From the NCBI GenBank assembly GCA_963921825.1, contig OY997589.1:44526638-44590637 (forward strand): a stretch of 64,000 nt of DNA, in the 5' to 3' direction. The stretch comes from Erodium maritimum (taxonomy: Eukaryota; Streptophyta; Magnoliopsida; Geraniales; Geraniaceae). The translations under genes and the position numbers were made by a program. Shown one piece after another: positions 22,685-33,489 of this stretch. Below the pieces are notes generated by a model. The model did not search any database and was not told the origin of the DNA. It saw nothing but the letters and a program-made list of their open reading frames with translations. Each line of letters starts with the position of its first letter. Within the stretch, counting starts at the first letter, position 1.

Positions 22685-23668
22685 ATGGCTTCTTTCGATC
22701 TCAACGAGTGGGCATCCATCTATAGGTCAGTGACGGATGAAACGTTGTCCCAAGAGTTCTTGGACCCGCTTTTGTCCCCCAACCCGACTATCCAATCCTC
22801 TCCACCTACTACCGAGCCCGCCGACGTCCATCCGTCAAAGGCCAAAGCAAAGCTTGTCTTATGGACCGACGAGGAGGACTGCAGGTTAGTTCGAGCTTGG
22901 ATGCACAACTCGTACGACTCAGTTCACGGCAACCAGAAGCACAACATGAAGTACTGGGGGGCCATCGCTGAGGAACTGGCTTCTACTCGGGGCCCGGATG
23001 ACCCGGTGAAGAAGGCTAAGCAGTGCAAAGACCACTGGAAGCAGACAAATACCAGAGTGACGTTCTTCCAAGGGCTGTTTGTGAAGAACTGCAGGGACCA
23101 CAGGAGCGACCGGAACGATGCGGGAATCATGAAGTTGACCGAGGAGCAATACGTAAAGGCTTGTAAGCATCCATTCACATGGAAACACTGGTGGGATCTT
23201 GTGAAAGATGAACACAAATGGAATTCCTCTTTCTTTTCCGTTGACGAGCTCGTTGTACCGACATCGGTTACGGAGTTCGATGTCGAGGATTCTACCGACT
23301 CGGGGAAGCGCACTCGGGAAGACACGCCGGGCGTTGAGGACAGTCAGCAGACGACAGGTGCTAATACGGAAGGTCAACCCCAGTACAAGAGGCCTATGGG
23401 CTGCAAGGCTGCCAAGGCTGCACGGCTCAGAGGTAAGGGCTCTGCATCATCGTCTAAGGAAGCAGTTGTCGATCGTGTCGAGAGGGCCCATATAGCGGCC
23501 AAAGAAGCAAGCCAAGCCAGGACCATTGAGAAGGCTGCACAGCTGAAGCTGATGGCATACCAGCAGTGGGTCGAAGCTGGAGCAAGGGACACTTCGGGCA
23601 TGGATCCCGAGCAGCTAGAGGCCCACATGACGCAGCTTAGGATTTTGTGCGATCTGATGAACCAGTGA
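22685..23668 (+). CDS. Myb/SANT-like Harbinger accessory protein (ORF2, NAM-associated C-terminal type)
   Basis: A single uninterrupted exon of 327 codons. A trihelix/Myb-SANT-like domain covers about residues 58-165: LVLWTDEEDCRLVRAWMHNS, then KYWGAIAEEL, then KQCKDHWKQTN with the spaced Trp residues. An acidic linker follows (about 195-230), then KRPMGCKAAKAAR and a helical, Ala/Gln-rich C-terminus, the layout of the NAM-associated C-terminal domain. In PIF/Harbinger elements this protein binds the terminal regions and brings the transposase to the nucleus and DNA. Domesticated host relatives also exist, but the enclosing TIRs and TTA duplication show this copy is transposon-borne. It has no stop or frameshift, unlike every transposase gene in the window. 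The ATG at 22685 follows the TATA box and opens the frame. Confidence 0.85.
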   Translation: MASFDLNEWASIYRSVTDETLSQEFLDPLLSPNPTIQSSPPTTEPADVHPSKAKAKLVLWTDEEDCRLVRAWMHNSYDSVHGNQKHNMKYWGAIAEELASTRGPDDPVKKAKQCKDHWKQTNTRVTFFQGLFVKNCRDHRSDRNDAGIMKLTEEQYVKACKHPFTWKHWWDLVKDEHKWNSSFFSVDELVVPTSVTEFDVEDSTDSGKRTREDTPGVEDSQQTTGANTEGQPQYKRPMGCKAAKAARLRGKGSASSSKEAVVDRVERAHIAAKEASQARTIEKAAQLKLMAYQQWVEAGARDTSGMDPEQLEAHMTQLRILCDLMNQ

Positions 23669-24069
23669 CTTGTTTTTTTTTGAAGCTTAATGTACTTGTT
23701 TTTTTTAAGTTGTAATTCCAGTTTCCTTTAATGAATTTTTTTTATGTTTTATGTTTTGGTAATTGTTTCCTTTAATTGTTTCCTTTAATGAATTGTTTTA
23801 ATTTGGTCAAACAAGTAGTTTTTTTTCATTATGAATTGTAGGTTTATTGGGATGTGTGCCATTAATGCTACCACCACCACAAAAAGACCAAAATGCCCCC
23901 TTGTGACCAAAATTTTTTTAATTGCTTTTTCCTCCATCTCGCCGGCGGCTCCTCGCCAGCAACAGTACCCCACTGCAGACATCGCTGGCGGTGAGCTGGT
24001 GAGATGCTTAAAAAATTATATTTTATATCATCTCGCCGGCAGCCGACGAGATGATTGTGGATGCTCTTA

Positions 24070-24444
24070 AGTGTTCTAAGACCATAAGAAAATCATTTAT
24101 TAACTTTACTCATCGTTAACTATGTCATGCATTAATTAGCTTTCGTGTTTACTTGGACTCGTGACCGACTCTTTGTGTGAATCAATAATTATATATCTTA
24201 AGTGGTAGCCTATACATAGTTTATTTTTCTCTAAACTTAAATAAAAAAAATTTACATTTCCGTCTTTATTTTTCTTTCCCCAGATCCCCTAGATTTATAG
24301 AAATGAAAGGTGCGGGTTGGTGTAAATGACTCGTGGGTGGCTTTGTAACTGACTCGTCTCCTTTTCCCACCATGTTCACTGCCATCTCTTCCTCTTCCCT
24401 GTAGCCCCTTTTCCGTCTCTCTCTTCTCTCCGTTTTCTGCGACT
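24070..24444 (+). promoter_or_regulatory. Upstream/leader region of the F-box gene
   Basis: Between the Harbinger element and the ATG at 24445. The last 100 bp are pyrimidine-rich (TCTTCCTCTTCCCTG and TCTCTCTTCTCTCC), a common leader composition for plant genes. The element inserted about 375 bp upstream of the start codon. No TATA box is certain. Confidence 0.5.
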
Positions 24445-27400
24445 ATGGCAGAGTCCGAGAGGAACCAACCCGAGGCCCTCGAGCTCTTCTGCGGAAAGCG
24501 GAAAAAGACCAACGGGGAGGGAGACGAGGACCCAGAAGATGGAGATGAAATTGAGATCCGCCGGGACCCATTGCATGTTTTTGGAAGGGATATAATGATG
24601 ATGATTCTGAGCAACCTCGACGCACGCAGCGTGGCACTGTCTCTCTTGGTTTCTCGTGGCTGGCATGGAGTCGCTTCCAGCGATACCCTCTGGACTACCA
24701 GGGTAATTTTTATTCCTGTTTATATCTAATTAGCTTCAGATCGTTTCCCAATTTTGGTGTGATCGTGTATTGGGTCTAATTTGTTTCGCATTTTCTAGAG
24801 GGGATTTTAGTTTATTTTCCTTCTTTTGGTGAATACCCATGAAAGATTTTGGATTTGATCACCTGACCTGCTAATTGGCTAACTAGATGCATCTTATTGT
24901 GTTTGAGAGTTGAACTTGGTCTTAATTCTCATCTTCCTGCTAGAATTGGTTGTGACTGTTTATATCTCAGAGATGCTTATGCTGTTTTTGGTAAAGGTTG
25001 AGAGTTGCATCTTATTTGTTTTGGAGTTTGTCTGTATCGAATATGGTTTAGCTGAAATTATGGAGAATGAATTTTCTCAGCTGACACATGGTTAGAGGAT
25101 TTGCTTTAAATTTTATGGCAGTCTTGATCGTTATTGATCGGGCTGATGTTTGTAGTGTTCGGTTTAGTAAGTAATCTTTTTCCCTACTTGATCACAATGT
25201 TAGCTACATTAGTCAGACTGGTGGAACCAATTTTTAGTTTCCAATCTAGTTCTTTAGTTTTTTTTTTAGGTTAGCTCTTCATTGTTACTGTGAGTTTGGG
25301 GCATTTTAACATAAACCTTGTGTGATATTATTGTTCTTTTAACTATTTAATGTTTCATCAATATTGGCTGGCTGGCTCTTAGTTTGATGGGCACATGGGT
25401 AATAATCATGTACTTCCATTGTCTTGCTTGCTTAAAAAATGGATACAGATACACCATGTTTTGACTTTTAATAAGTGAAGTGCATTTGGTCCTTTGATAT
25501 ATGGTTATCTTTGATGGATGGACTAGATTGCCTAAATTATCTCATCATTCTTATTCCTATAATATATACATCAAGGAATGAAGTTTTCTTGTAGCCATTT
25601 TATGCAAAGAATTGTTGATAGCTTAGCTGTTACTAGAGTTTGTCACGGTGAAGTTGAACATGTGGTATTAGAAGATTGAATGTTTATTAGGATAGGAATT
25701 CAAACATGTACATATTTCATTTGGTTAATTAAGTTTGGGACTCTTCAGATTGTAGTGAATTGGGTGTTCGTAAAATCTTGCAGAAAACCAATTTGCTTTG
25801 ACTTTAACTTACGATAAGCTTCCCTTGTAGGAAACCTCATTTTCTTTTTTTGAAAGTGTAGGAAATCTCATTTTCACATGCAAAACTTAACCAGCTCAAT
25901 CAAGTTCTTAAACTAATCTTCTATTATCAGATCTATGTTTTAGAATTTGGGTGCCTTTGTTCATGTTGTTATGTCTTCATTGTTTTCTTTATATATCTCT
26001 ATTAACCAGTGTTCTAAAACTCCCTATATCTCCTCGAGAACTCGAAGAAACTTAACCACCGATTTTGATGAGTGGAAATTGGTTAAAACTCGGACGAACT
26101 TGGTTAACATGATCAACTATTTTTCATGTACAAGTCTAGTCTATGAAAATTTGTACTCAAAGATTTGGGCTTACCTTGAACACAAAAATAGATTATAGAT
26201 AGCAAGTCTAATTCAGTTTTCAAATATAATTCAATTTCACATAACTTAAATTAAAATGTATTTGGAACTATACTATTGCTACTCTTGGTCATTATTATAT
26301 GTACTATACATTTAATATGAAATAAGTTTTGCCGATATCTCCCTAATTAGTCAAAAGATCCTTATTCGATGTCTCGCTGAGTTTTAACCAATCCCGAGTC
26401 TTAGAACCTTGCTATTAACTTCCACAAATCATGAAACCGCATAAAATTACGAAAATGCTACGGTGTTATGAAGCATGATAAACAGACGTAAATATTCATA
26501 GCACTGAAATAAACCTACGTGGTAAGAGGATACAAGTGTACAACTTACTATAACTAAACCCATATCTTCAAGGGCTTAATTTGCATCTTTCGTATCGTAT
26601 TACCTGGGACTTGACTACATTTGGCAGTCTGTATAATTGTCCACTTTCTCTGAAAGAATTGTTCCAAAACGAGTGTTCACTTCCCTAGTTATGCATGAAG
26701 TGTCACTAATATAGGCATATATGGGAAAGTCTATTTCTAAATAACTCATCCTTAATTTTTACAACAAAAAATGGGAAAGGGGGGCACCTATTTTGAAACA
26801 GATGGGGTACATCGTACATGTATCCTTAGTGTTTTCACTGACCAAGATGACATTAACTGTAAAGCTATGTGTGCTTTTCTAAATAAAGAAATTTATGAAG
26901 GGAAAACTTGTAGACTTTAAATTGGTTTCTGTTCTAGTGTGAAGAATTGTGGACTGGGAAGGCACACATACCTCGATCATCTCAAGGCCGGGGATTATCA
27001 AAGTTGGATGCTTACTCATTATCCATAATGGATGGCAAACGGGTAAGTTATCTACAGACATTCCGTGTTCATTTAATTTTAAGCGGACAAGATTACATGG
27101 ATACATGTGCTCATGTTGGAAAGCATAATCTGAGTCTCTCCCTTTTCCTCTCTCTATTAAATGCTAGGTTCGTATCATGAAAGACGATCTGTGTGACCAT
27201 GTTTGGGAATTTCGTTTCAGAAAGGTATGTCTTGAATGTCTAACTATACTTCACACTTCTTAAACCTGGATAGCATTGCCTTCTGACTGAATTTGACAAT
27301 AAACATTAGACCTTTCAAATAAAATTGAAATGCTACTGTGATTAAACATGTTGAAGCTCAATAGTTGAAAGCTCTGAAGCAGTCAAACTATTTCTTCACC

Positions 27401-28309
27401 TACTGTTGGCATTAACTTGCTAGACATGTAAGCTTTTAATGCTTTGTTAAACTTAGTACATCAGATAATTAATGTACCAAGTTTTTATTGTATTATACTG
27501 CACACAAAAAAACTAATAAATGAAATATCAGCATGTCATCCAAATGGTAAATTTTGATATTAATCTACGGCATATATAGGCAAACATTATTGATTAACTG
27601 CATAATGACAGAAGATACATACTAACCAAATGCTGGTTAGTGACACTTCTAACTAGTTGGATTAATTACCAAAGCCTACTTGGCCTAGGGGTTAATGTTT
27701 GGTTTCCCACACCACAAGGGTTCATTTCTCGTAGGCAGTGGTACCGCTTATGAAAAAAGTACCAAGGTATTATTTTGTATGATTGAAATTATTAGTATAT
27801 TTTGTTTCTTACCAGTTGCTTCAAACATTTAATGCTGTTCCTCCACTAATTTTCAAGTTCTGAAATATCTCTGGCACCAACTCTAACTCATGAATATCGA
27901 GTTAGCATCCTTGTTCTTTGCAGAAAAGCCAAAAACTCTTAATGAAGGCATATGCACTGACCAATCTTCTTGTGTGCAGTCGGCTCCACAGTACTGGAGA
28001 GACCTGGATCCTTACTGGAAGGGAACTGGGCCTCCAATGCGGCGCTACTTCCACCCAGACGGGAGCCTAAGTGCAGACCCTGAAGACAAGGTGTGGGGTG
28101 GTCATGAATGCTGTTATTCTATAGTCACCAGTTTTGTAGGTGATGGAAAGATAAGAAAGCATTACGTGAGGATAAACCGATGGCCTCATATGTCTGTTTA
28201 CAGGAAGCAAGATTGGAGCTGGGAAATGTCCAACCACCTATGCTGCTACTCCAGCATCCCCGACTCGGCCAAGGAAGGTGGAACTGGGCCGCTCTTTGCA
28301 ATCATGTAA
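24445..28309 (+). CDS. F-box protein (At5g39250-like)
   Basis: Four exons give a 249-aa protein with clean GT-AG borders: 24445-24702, 26938-27042, 27168-27224, 27980-28309; all introns are phase 0. The N-terminus is acidic and charged. The F-box is at about residues 42-83 (DPLHVFGRDIMMMILSNLDA, then WHGVASSDTLW), the module that binds SKP1 in SCF ubiquitin ligases. The rest (CEELWTGKAHIP, KDDLCDHVWEFRF, PQYWRDLDPYW, RRYFHPDGS, VWGGHECCYSIVT) has no LRR, Kelch or FBA repeats and resembles the small single-domain plant type represented by Arabidopsis At5g39250, which has a similar length. The earlier acceptor at about 27923 would put exon 4 out of frame. Intron 1 (2235 bp) carries an hAT-type MITE. 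The substrate is unknown. Confidence 0.85.
26007..26411. mobile_element. hAT-type MITE in F-box intron 1
   Basis: Begins CAGTGTTCTAAAACTCC and ends with the imperfect complement CTTAGAACCTTG. A perfect 8-bp target duplication CTATTAAC lies at 25999-26006 and 26412-26419, as for the hAT superfamily. 405 bp, non-coding. Confidence 0.85.
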
Positions 28310-28998
28310 AAACCATACATAATGTGTGTATATTTCATCTAGGGTTTGCTAGTATAGTTAAGTTGTTAATTATGTCATACTGTAATTACTATCTTCCATA
28401 GTTGGATGGTTTACTCTGTAAATTGGAATGGCTCATGTCAGTATAAATTGTAAATGGTGTAATAAGCAGTTTAATGAATTTGTAATATACGTATACTTGT
28501 CTTTTTGTAAAATCTATGAATTACAGAAATGCATTTGTTCGTTTTTTATTTTTTTGAAAAATAACAGATTCATCATTCGTGGCCCTGAAACATGATTATA
28601 TTTGTGTTGTTTTGATCTAAATTCATACCCTAACCATTCGGAGTGACATGATGGTGACCAGGTTAGGAAGGGTCGTGTTTCATTAGCAAGAAGGAGCAGA
28701 TTAGTCTTCTGGAAGCTCCGCTCAGCAGCAAGTGTCGGTAAGTTAGATACATAAAAATCAACATGGGTCCAATTTTATAAGACGGACAGATGTATGCTGT
28801 TTTATACAATTTTTTGTTATAAAACTGTTGTATATAAAATGCAACCGGGACCCTTTTTTTTTGGGTTATTACGCTTACTAAATGAACAAAATAACATTTG
28901 ATGTTCATTGGATTGATGTGGTGACTAAAGTGGAAAAAAAAAGTTAAATGAGTATTATGTCACAAAAAATAGTTAGGAGGTGATGTGAAAAAAGCGAT
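28310..28998. other. F-box 3' flank and intergenic sequence
   Basis: A/T-rich 3' untranslated and downstream sequence. Several AATAAA-like motifs but no certain poly(A) site. No further gene. Confidence 0.5.
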
Positions 28999-29490
28999 AA
29001 TTTTTTTTTTTGAAAAGGGTAGGCATTCATTATTTTGGATAGCAAATTACAATACCCACAATCAAGGGCGAACCTGAAAAAACTAGGGGTAAAGCTGGAA
29101 GTCCCCGCTTAAGAATTGCATGTCCTGTTCTAGAGAGGCACCCTGCATGGGTCGACAGGTAAAGAGAGGCTTGTGGCAGAGAGAGAACAAGATGATTTTT
29201 GGAGCAGTGTGGGGAGGCGATGAGTTCGGGTTGAGGTGGCGAGGGAGATGTCAGGGAGTTGAGGTCGGGTAGGCTAACGGGTACTCAAAACACAAGGCAT
29301 AACCGGAGAAAGAGGAGAAGAGCAATCGAAGAATAAGAAAGGTGACAAGAGGATAGGTAGAAGACAACCGGAATGGAAGGAGGAAATCGGAGAAAACGGA
29401 GACTTGTCTTGAGGAGGAAGACACAGAAAAGACGTTGGTTAGACAAAAAACACAAAAAAGGGAGGAGCTCAAGACGTTTAATAACTTAGT
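28999..29490 (-). mobile_element. Possible non-LTR retroposon tail (minus strand)
   Basis: A T-run at about 28999-29011 is followed by TGAAAAGGGTAGGCATTC and then GGATAGCAAATTACAATACC, which on the minus strand reads like a LINE-type 3' end with poly(A). The rest is purine-rich on the + strand and has no recognisable domain. I found no target duplication, so boundaries are guesses. Confidence 0.3.
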
Positions 29491-29683
29491 ATTGAACAAA
29501 ACAATAACTAAACAAGGTTACATGTAATTTTCTCATATAACCATGTTCTGCTCAAACATAAGGTCATGAATTTCATCTTACTTGACCTTTTGTCTCAATC
29601 TTTTTATTTTTTTTAGTCATGAACTTTCAATTTGATGGAAGACAAGTGTAAAAAACTCAATTGAAGATATAGAGCTTTTTTAA

Positions 29684-30050
29684 GGGATAATTGTCCAAAA
29701 CTACCTTAAAATTTCGTCCACAAACAAGTTGATGCATAAAGTTTCGTCCACGCTGTGTGGCTACCCTAAAGTTTTGTCCACAACTTTTTTAGTTTTGAAG
29801 TAATAGGGATGTTCAGAATGATGGTCTGGGCAATGCTTCCCGGATTGAATAGAAGCGTGTGTGGACAAAACTTCAATGAACCCATAAAACGTGGACAAAA
29901 CTTAAATGCATCCACAAAAGCGTGGACAAAACTTCAATACACTCACAAAGTGTGGACAAAACTTCAATGCACCTACAAAGTGTGGACAAAATTTTGTAAA
30001 TCAATTAGTTTGTAGACAAAACTTCAAGATAATTTTGGACAATTATTCCC
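29684..30050. mobile_element. MITE of the GTGGACAAAAC family (Mutator-like)
   Basis: Left end GGGATAATTGTCCAAAACTA and right end complement GGGAATAATTGTCCAAAATT form the TIR. Interior modules GTGGACAAAACTTCAATG(C/A)A repeat five to six times. An interior block GGGATGTTCAGAATG(A)ATGG is shared with 46002-46335 and 51067-51462. No convincing 9-bp duplication remains. It lies about 85 bp upstream of the duplicated BLISTER leader. Confidence 0.7.
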
Positions 30051-30135
30051 TTTTTCAATGAATGTTTGGTGACATTTAAAGGGAGAAATAAAGTTTGACA
30101 AAGTTTATTCATGAAGGTAGAGTAGTATAGTATCT

Positions 30136-30354
30136 AAATTCAAAATCATCAATACGTGTACGGTCACGAATGCCACCATCGTGCACACACACCTGACCTG
30201 ACACCAAAATCAAAACCAAAACGCAAAATCAGAAGTACGAAGAGAGGGAGAAAATCAGAACAAATAATTAAATTTATTTTCTCTCATCAACGGGCGGCAC
30301 GCAGACAAAGAAAGAGAGAAAGAGGGCTCCTTCTCTCCCGATCAGATCGGACCC
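30136..30354 (+). repeat. Left copy of the BLISTER leader-region duplication
   Basis: 219 bp from AAATTCAAAATCATCAATAC to GATCAGATCGGACCC, matching 40144-40344 (201 bp) with about six substitutions and a few small indels. The copy stops at the first base of the MULE2 left TIR. The right copy continues into the BLISTER 5' leader, so this one is a stranded promoter/leader duplicate. Confidence 0.92.
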
Positions 30355-30472
30355 ATAAAACAACGGTCATTTAACTTCCTAGTTCGAATTGTAACTGTTG
30401 ACTATTTTATCGTCCAATAAACAACCGTAAAGAAAGGTAATTAGCAAAAACCAACATTTACCGTCCCATTTA
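30353..30472 (+). repeat. MULE2 left terminal inverted repeat
   Basis: Matches the complement of 40015-40134 closely through CCAACATTTACCGTCC, with a short poorly matching stretch at about 30425-30445. Confidence 0.85.
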
Positions 30473-30704
30473 ACAGCAAACGTTTGTCAGAATCGTGTGT
30501 GATTGGCACGTGACTTGCCAGAATTTTGGTAATGGCAATAAAGCCCTTAGGGTGTCATGCATACAAGGCATCATTTGATACCCTTTCACCATCGATTTGA
30601 GACAGAGAACATAAGTGAGAGGAAGAGACGAAGGTGAAGGTCGAACCCTAGAGGAAGAAGGCGGTTGGAGGAAGACGAAGCAGTGAACGAAATCGACATC
30701 ATTA

Positions 30705-31567
30705 ATGGTAAGATCCGAAACCCTGTCTGTCCTTTGAAATTTTCCTTTGAATTTGTGAAATCCCCCAACCAAAGTAGGGTTTATGGAAGTCGGTTAATAC
30801 CTGAGAAAGTCTGTGTTCCTTTGAAAATTCCCTTATATTAATGATAAAGATTTGTATTGAGGTTTGAAATGGAAGTCTGCTAATACCATATCGGAAAGGG
30901 TGTTGTTTTTAGGTGAAACCATAGTCGGAATGTGAGAAATTACCCTACCTAATTACCCAACCAAAAAAGGGTTCCGGGTAATGATTTGTATGAAGGTGCT
31001 GAACAATGGATGCATCAATACCAGCTTGTAAACGGTATTGTGGAATTGTGTTAACCCTTTGTACTACAATGACAAATTTGGGCTTATAGGTAAGAAACGT
31101 TCATCTATTAGGCAATGGGTTGTGTAATTTAGTAAAGGGGATAAATACTGAAGTGTAGGGTTAACTGTTAAAATACTAGAGTTGAATGTGTATGATAATG
31201 CATTATGTCAGTTAACTGTATTTGAATTGTTTATATGTGTAAGGATGTTGAATATGGAAGGCAAAGCAGTGTGTTGTGCTACTATGGAGTACCAGCTCCT
31301 ATATTGACATCATACTCAGTGAATAATCCCGGTAGACGCTTTTATGGATGTGGGAAATACAAGGTAAGATAACAATCCAGTATGTTCATGTGTTTGTATA
31401 TATGTATGTGGATGTGGGCCTAAATAGTTTGAATTATTGGCAATTAGCAGGGAGAACGGAGCTGTAATTTCTTCCAATGGGTTGATCGTGGAGAAATAGT
31501 GACTGAACTATATGACAGGATACACAGATTGGAAGAAGCTCTAAGAAATGAAAAAAAGAAAGCATAG
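30705..31567 (+). CDS. GRF zinc-finger / coiled-coil protein of MULE2 (intact)
   Basis: Three predicted exons with phase-0 GT-AG junctions give 79 aa: 30705-30707 (ATG only, donor GTAAGA), 31244-31363, and 31451-31567 ending in TAG. The product reads LCYYGVPAPILTSYSVNNPG, RRFYGCGKYK, then ERSCNFFQWVD: the complete zf-GRF pattern with NPGRRFYGC and C-x-FFxWVD. A short charged heptad tail follows (YDRIHRLEEALRNEKKK). No stop or frameshift is present, in contrast to the MULE2 transposase. It lies just inside the left TIR and diverges from the transposase, exactly like the broken GRF gene of MULE1. GRF fingers bind nucleic acids in topoisomerase III, APE2 and NEIL3; a role in transposition is inference. 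The one-codon first exon is unusual and needs cDNA support. Confidence 0.72.
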
Positions 31568-31891
31568 GAAAACAGCAAAGTGTTTTTCGAATGTTTTGTG
31601 GTTTATGTATGGTATTGCGTTTTACGTATTGTTAGTATTAATGCTTAAAGAAGAAGGTAGTAGTGGTTCAGGGAACCAAGGGCTTTACCTTATGTAGACA
31701 AAACTTGGTCGGGTGTAAGGATTTTATGGAATATGTTTGTAGTGTTACACAATATTGATGCATCAAGCTTATGTTCAAGTAGGTAGTTGACATGTGTTGG
31801 TATGTACTTTAAACGTAACTGAAATTAAACATGGAATCATTAATACAAAACATCAGTTGCCACACATACTTGCAAACACACTTTAACACGT

Positions 31892-32386
31892 CTAATACCT
31901 AGCATGTTTCTGGAATAGACTAGTCGTAGTACTACCTTGAGAAGATGGGAAGTCATTGTCATCTCTGTTGTCCTCTACATCAGGTTGATAACGTTCTGAT
32001 GGCTGGGCGGGGAGGGGAGAGGAAGCTTTAGCTTTCTTCCAAGCTCTGACGGTAGGTTTTTGTTTTGAAGGGGTATGGTGTTGCACTGGTGGTGTTTGTA
32101 GCTTGCTTTCAACTTCATCATCAGAGGCTTGGTTGGGGTAATCTCTGAACTGAGATGATGTTGGAGGCATGACTTTGGTAGGCTCCTCATCCGGATACTG
32201 CCATTCCGGTAAATATTCTTGGGGGTAGACATATGTGTCCGGTGGAGGAGGGCAACCGTTGGACGCTTTGTTCCACTGGTCTGTATGTTCAGACGATGAT
32301 TGGGGTGTGCAATACCCGCCCCTGAGCTCTCATGCGAGCAACCTTGCTTCATCCTCTGCAGATAAAGTTCCTTTCTTTTTCGACAT
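31892..32386 (-). pseudogene. Small third ORF of MULE2 (one stop)
   Basis: A minus-strand frame opens at the ATG at 32384-32386 (MSKKKGTLSAEDEARLLA), meets a TGA, then continues ELRGGYCTPQSSSEH and a Pro/Glu/Asp/Ser-rich stretch to 31892. About 164 codons. The stop could be TGG to TGA. It is separate from the transposase, whose last exon ends near 32766, and convergent with the GRF gene. I recognise no domain. It may be an extra element gene or a captured host fragment. Confidence 0.4.
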
Positions 32387-33170
32387 GTCTACTTGTGGTC
32401 CTAAGAGTTGGCTGCATTAGTTAGTTTATATAGGATAGGAAACACTATGTAGAAACCATATAATTGTGAGGGCATCAAAGTAATATACTACATGAAAGGA
32501 AGGTCATAATGTCCCTAGCACATGCTACACCTACCAAACCAACATCATATACATGTGATGCCTTACAAAAGCTCCCGAATATGTCATGGGAGAGGGAATC
32601 ATATTCCCATGGGGTTCCACAAAAGTCTAAAGTGAAGCACATGGTGTCTGCCACCATATACAACACAACAACCACACTGTTCAATATTCAATTGCCATTA
32701 AGGCCTTCACCCAACAAAAAATTATCTATAGACTATGCACTTCCTTCTTGACTTAATTCCTAAGGCTAAGAGTTGTGCCCCTTCTGTTCATTGATGGACC
32801 TTTCTCCTCCACCTTTCACAAAGTCTTGGCTGGAACTTCCTACTGCATCACTTCCTCCTCGGCCTGGTGTGCCCTTTCCACCACGAGCTAAGCCATGAAT
32901 CCTTGTTGCTTGAAGCCATTTCTCTAAACCCTCCGCAGCCTACACAACATACACAAAGGTTAGAATCTATATCTTGGTGTGTTTGATATGTTTATGACTT
33001 TCCCCTAAATCTTATGACAAGCATAGTGAAGATCTGAAAATAACCTAAACATGTAAGGTTTGAACCTCTTACCCCCTGTCCAATCATCTCACACATCAGG
33101 AACATAATTCATCCCCATATTTGATGTTCATAATATGAAGAACATGTGTAGGTTTGAGTTTCAGATAATT

Positions 33171-33370
33171 ATATTATGCAATGTGTATCTAAGATTAATT
33201 AAATGGAGCAATTACTAAATATATTATGCAATGTGTATCTAAAATTAATTAAATGGAGCAATTACTAAATATATTATGCAATGTGTATCTAAAATTAATT
33301 AAATGTAGCAATTACTAAATATATTATGCAATGTTTATCTAAAATTAATTAAATGGAGCAATTACTAAAA
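33171..33370. repeat. 50-bp tandem repeat, four copies
   Basis: ATATTATGCAATGT(G/T)TATCT anchors at 33171, 33221, 33271 and 33321. It lies in the last predicted intron of the MULE2 transposase gene. Copies differ by only one or two bases, so the array is young. Confidence 0.93.
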
Positions 33371-33489
33371 ATTATGTATACTGAAATTGAAATAAATTAT
33401 GATTTGAACCTTAGAAATTTTCCACTCTGCCTCTCCAATGGACTTTGATTCGTCATTGACAGTCCTTGGCTCAGTGGCCTTATCTGTCA

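Larger units (their letters stand above)
22342..24066 (+). mobile_element. PIF/Harbinger-type element carrying only the Myb-like gene
   Basis: Short imperfect terminal inverted repeats (GAGCACCCACAGTCAT at the left; GAGCATCCACAATCAT when the right end is reverse-complemented) and a TTA target duplication at 22339-22341 and 24067-24069 fit PIF/Harbinger. Both subterminal regions are dense in a CTCGCCGGCGAG-like motif (22380-22550 and 23935-24055). The only gene is the 327-aa Myb-like ORF2. The DDE transposase (ORF1) is absent, so the 1725-bp element would need one supplied from elsewhere. Confidence 0.85.

Noticed and set aside
27923..27979. Alternative acceptor for F-box exon 4
   Set aside because: Joining at 27923 puts the conserved downstream sequence out of frame; the CAG at 27977-27979 keeps phase 0 and the expected domain.
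29675..30059. A 9-bp duplication for the 29684-30050 MITE
   Set aside because: The flanks CTTTTTTAA and TTTTTCAAT do not match convincingly, so the element is called on its TIRs and family modules only.
33171..33370. Regular 50-bp repeats considered as a CRISPR-like array
   Set aside because: Units are contiguous tandem copies without unique spacers, in a plant genome; it is an ordinary intronic tandem repeat.
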